Assembly (NCBI GenBank): GCA_000444245.1
Contig: ATSW01014263.1
Location: 1-37,647, forward strand
Reading direction: 5' to 3'
DNA from: Botryllus schlosseri
Lineage: Eukaryota; Chordata; Ascidiacea; Stolidobranchia; Styelidae
DNA: 37,647 nucleotides
Positions within the stretch are counted from its first letter, which is position 1. Each line of letters begins with the position of its first letter. The translations under genes and the position numbers were made by a program. Positions 37,436 through 37,647 of this stretch are shown piece after piece. The notes beneath the pieces were generated by a model, which was not told where the DNA came from, searched no databases, and saw only the letters and a list, made by a program, of their open reading frames with translations.

Positions 37436-37647
37436 CAGGGTTTTCAAACTCAACTAGCGTCGCGGGCCGGATTCAAACCTACAGATCGCTCGCGGGCCGC
37501 ACCAGTCAAATGATTCCATAATGTTACCTCGAAATCCATGGTCTTGTTTATCACTTGAGTACTATATTATCAAACATCTTATTATAAGAATGATAAGCAG
37601 GCCGTGTTATTTTTGGCATTTCAGGAGCCAGATGCCAAAACTGCCAA
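37436..37647. mobile_element. Left end of a further hAT element, cut by the window end
   Basis: Starts CAGGGTTTTCAAACTC and continues with GTCGCGGGCCGGATTC and CTCGCGGGCCGCACC, the usual wording of animal hAT ends of the CAGGGGTTCTCAAACT type (family knowledge). The 8 bases before it are CTATAGAG, the expected target duplication, but the other end lies beyond the window. A 9-bp-stem hairpin (TTTTGGCAT / ATGCCAAAA) is at 37611-37640. Confidence 0.78.

Noticed and set aside
1-37647. Many short open frames of 60-125 codons on both strands as genes
   Set aside because: They overlap each other on both strands, lack recognisable domains, and have lengths expected in A/T-rich non-coding DNA. Only the hAT fragment matches a family.
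1-37647. Virus-derived, LTR or Polinton-like elements
   Set aside because: No reverse transcriptase, integrase, capsid or polymerase motifs and no long terminal direct repeats were seen.

Overview
The window looks like animal nuclear DNA, and I see no confidently recognisable host gene in it. It is moderately AT-rich, CpG is not visibly depleted, open frames are short and lie at random on both strands, and there are no operons, ribosome binding sites or dense genes. Non-autonomous DNA transposons of the hAT superfamily recur throughout. Frequent TAGGCCT-type words, common CpG and the hAT types present would suit an invertebrate deuterostome such as an ascidian, but that is a weak guess from general appearance. 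I read the window as intergenic or intronic sequence.

Layout. 1-8.1 kb: no recognised gene, two microsatellites, and the start of a zone of scattered single N bases (about 31, all between 3127 and 11561). 8.1-9 kb: a 227-bp hAT MITE with a perfect 8-bp target duplication, then a pair of exact 22-bp direct repeats around a 256-bp segment and a run of ten G. 11.7-13.7 kb: a perfect 22-bp palindrome, an 839-bp hAT-like element holding a second 250-bp inverted-repeat unit, and a 627-bp hAT element. 15.6-19.0 kb: a 1762-bp hAT element with a perfect target duplication and a decayed transposase C-terminus. A 515-bp hAT MITE of another family is inserted in it, and 1.4 kb downstream lies a partial inverted copy of its left end. 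20.9-21.1 kb: a 158-bp hAT-type element. 25.0-25.5 kb: a 469-bp diverged, reversed relative of the 515-bp MITE. 28.5-30.0 kb: two roughly 410-bp copies of one repeat facing each other across about 700 bp. 37.4 kb to the end: the left end of one more hAT element, cut by the window edge.

The parts do not work together as a pathway. What the window records is repeated insertion, nesting and decay of hAT elements. The only recognisable protein trace is the hAT C-terminal dimerisation region at about 15.9-16.3 kb on the minus strand. I found no RNA genes, CRISPR array, or virus-derived or LTR element. No undescribed biological system is evident; the most unusual structures are the long inverted repeat at 28.5-30.0 kb and the nested, inverted hAT cluster at 15.6-19.0 kb.
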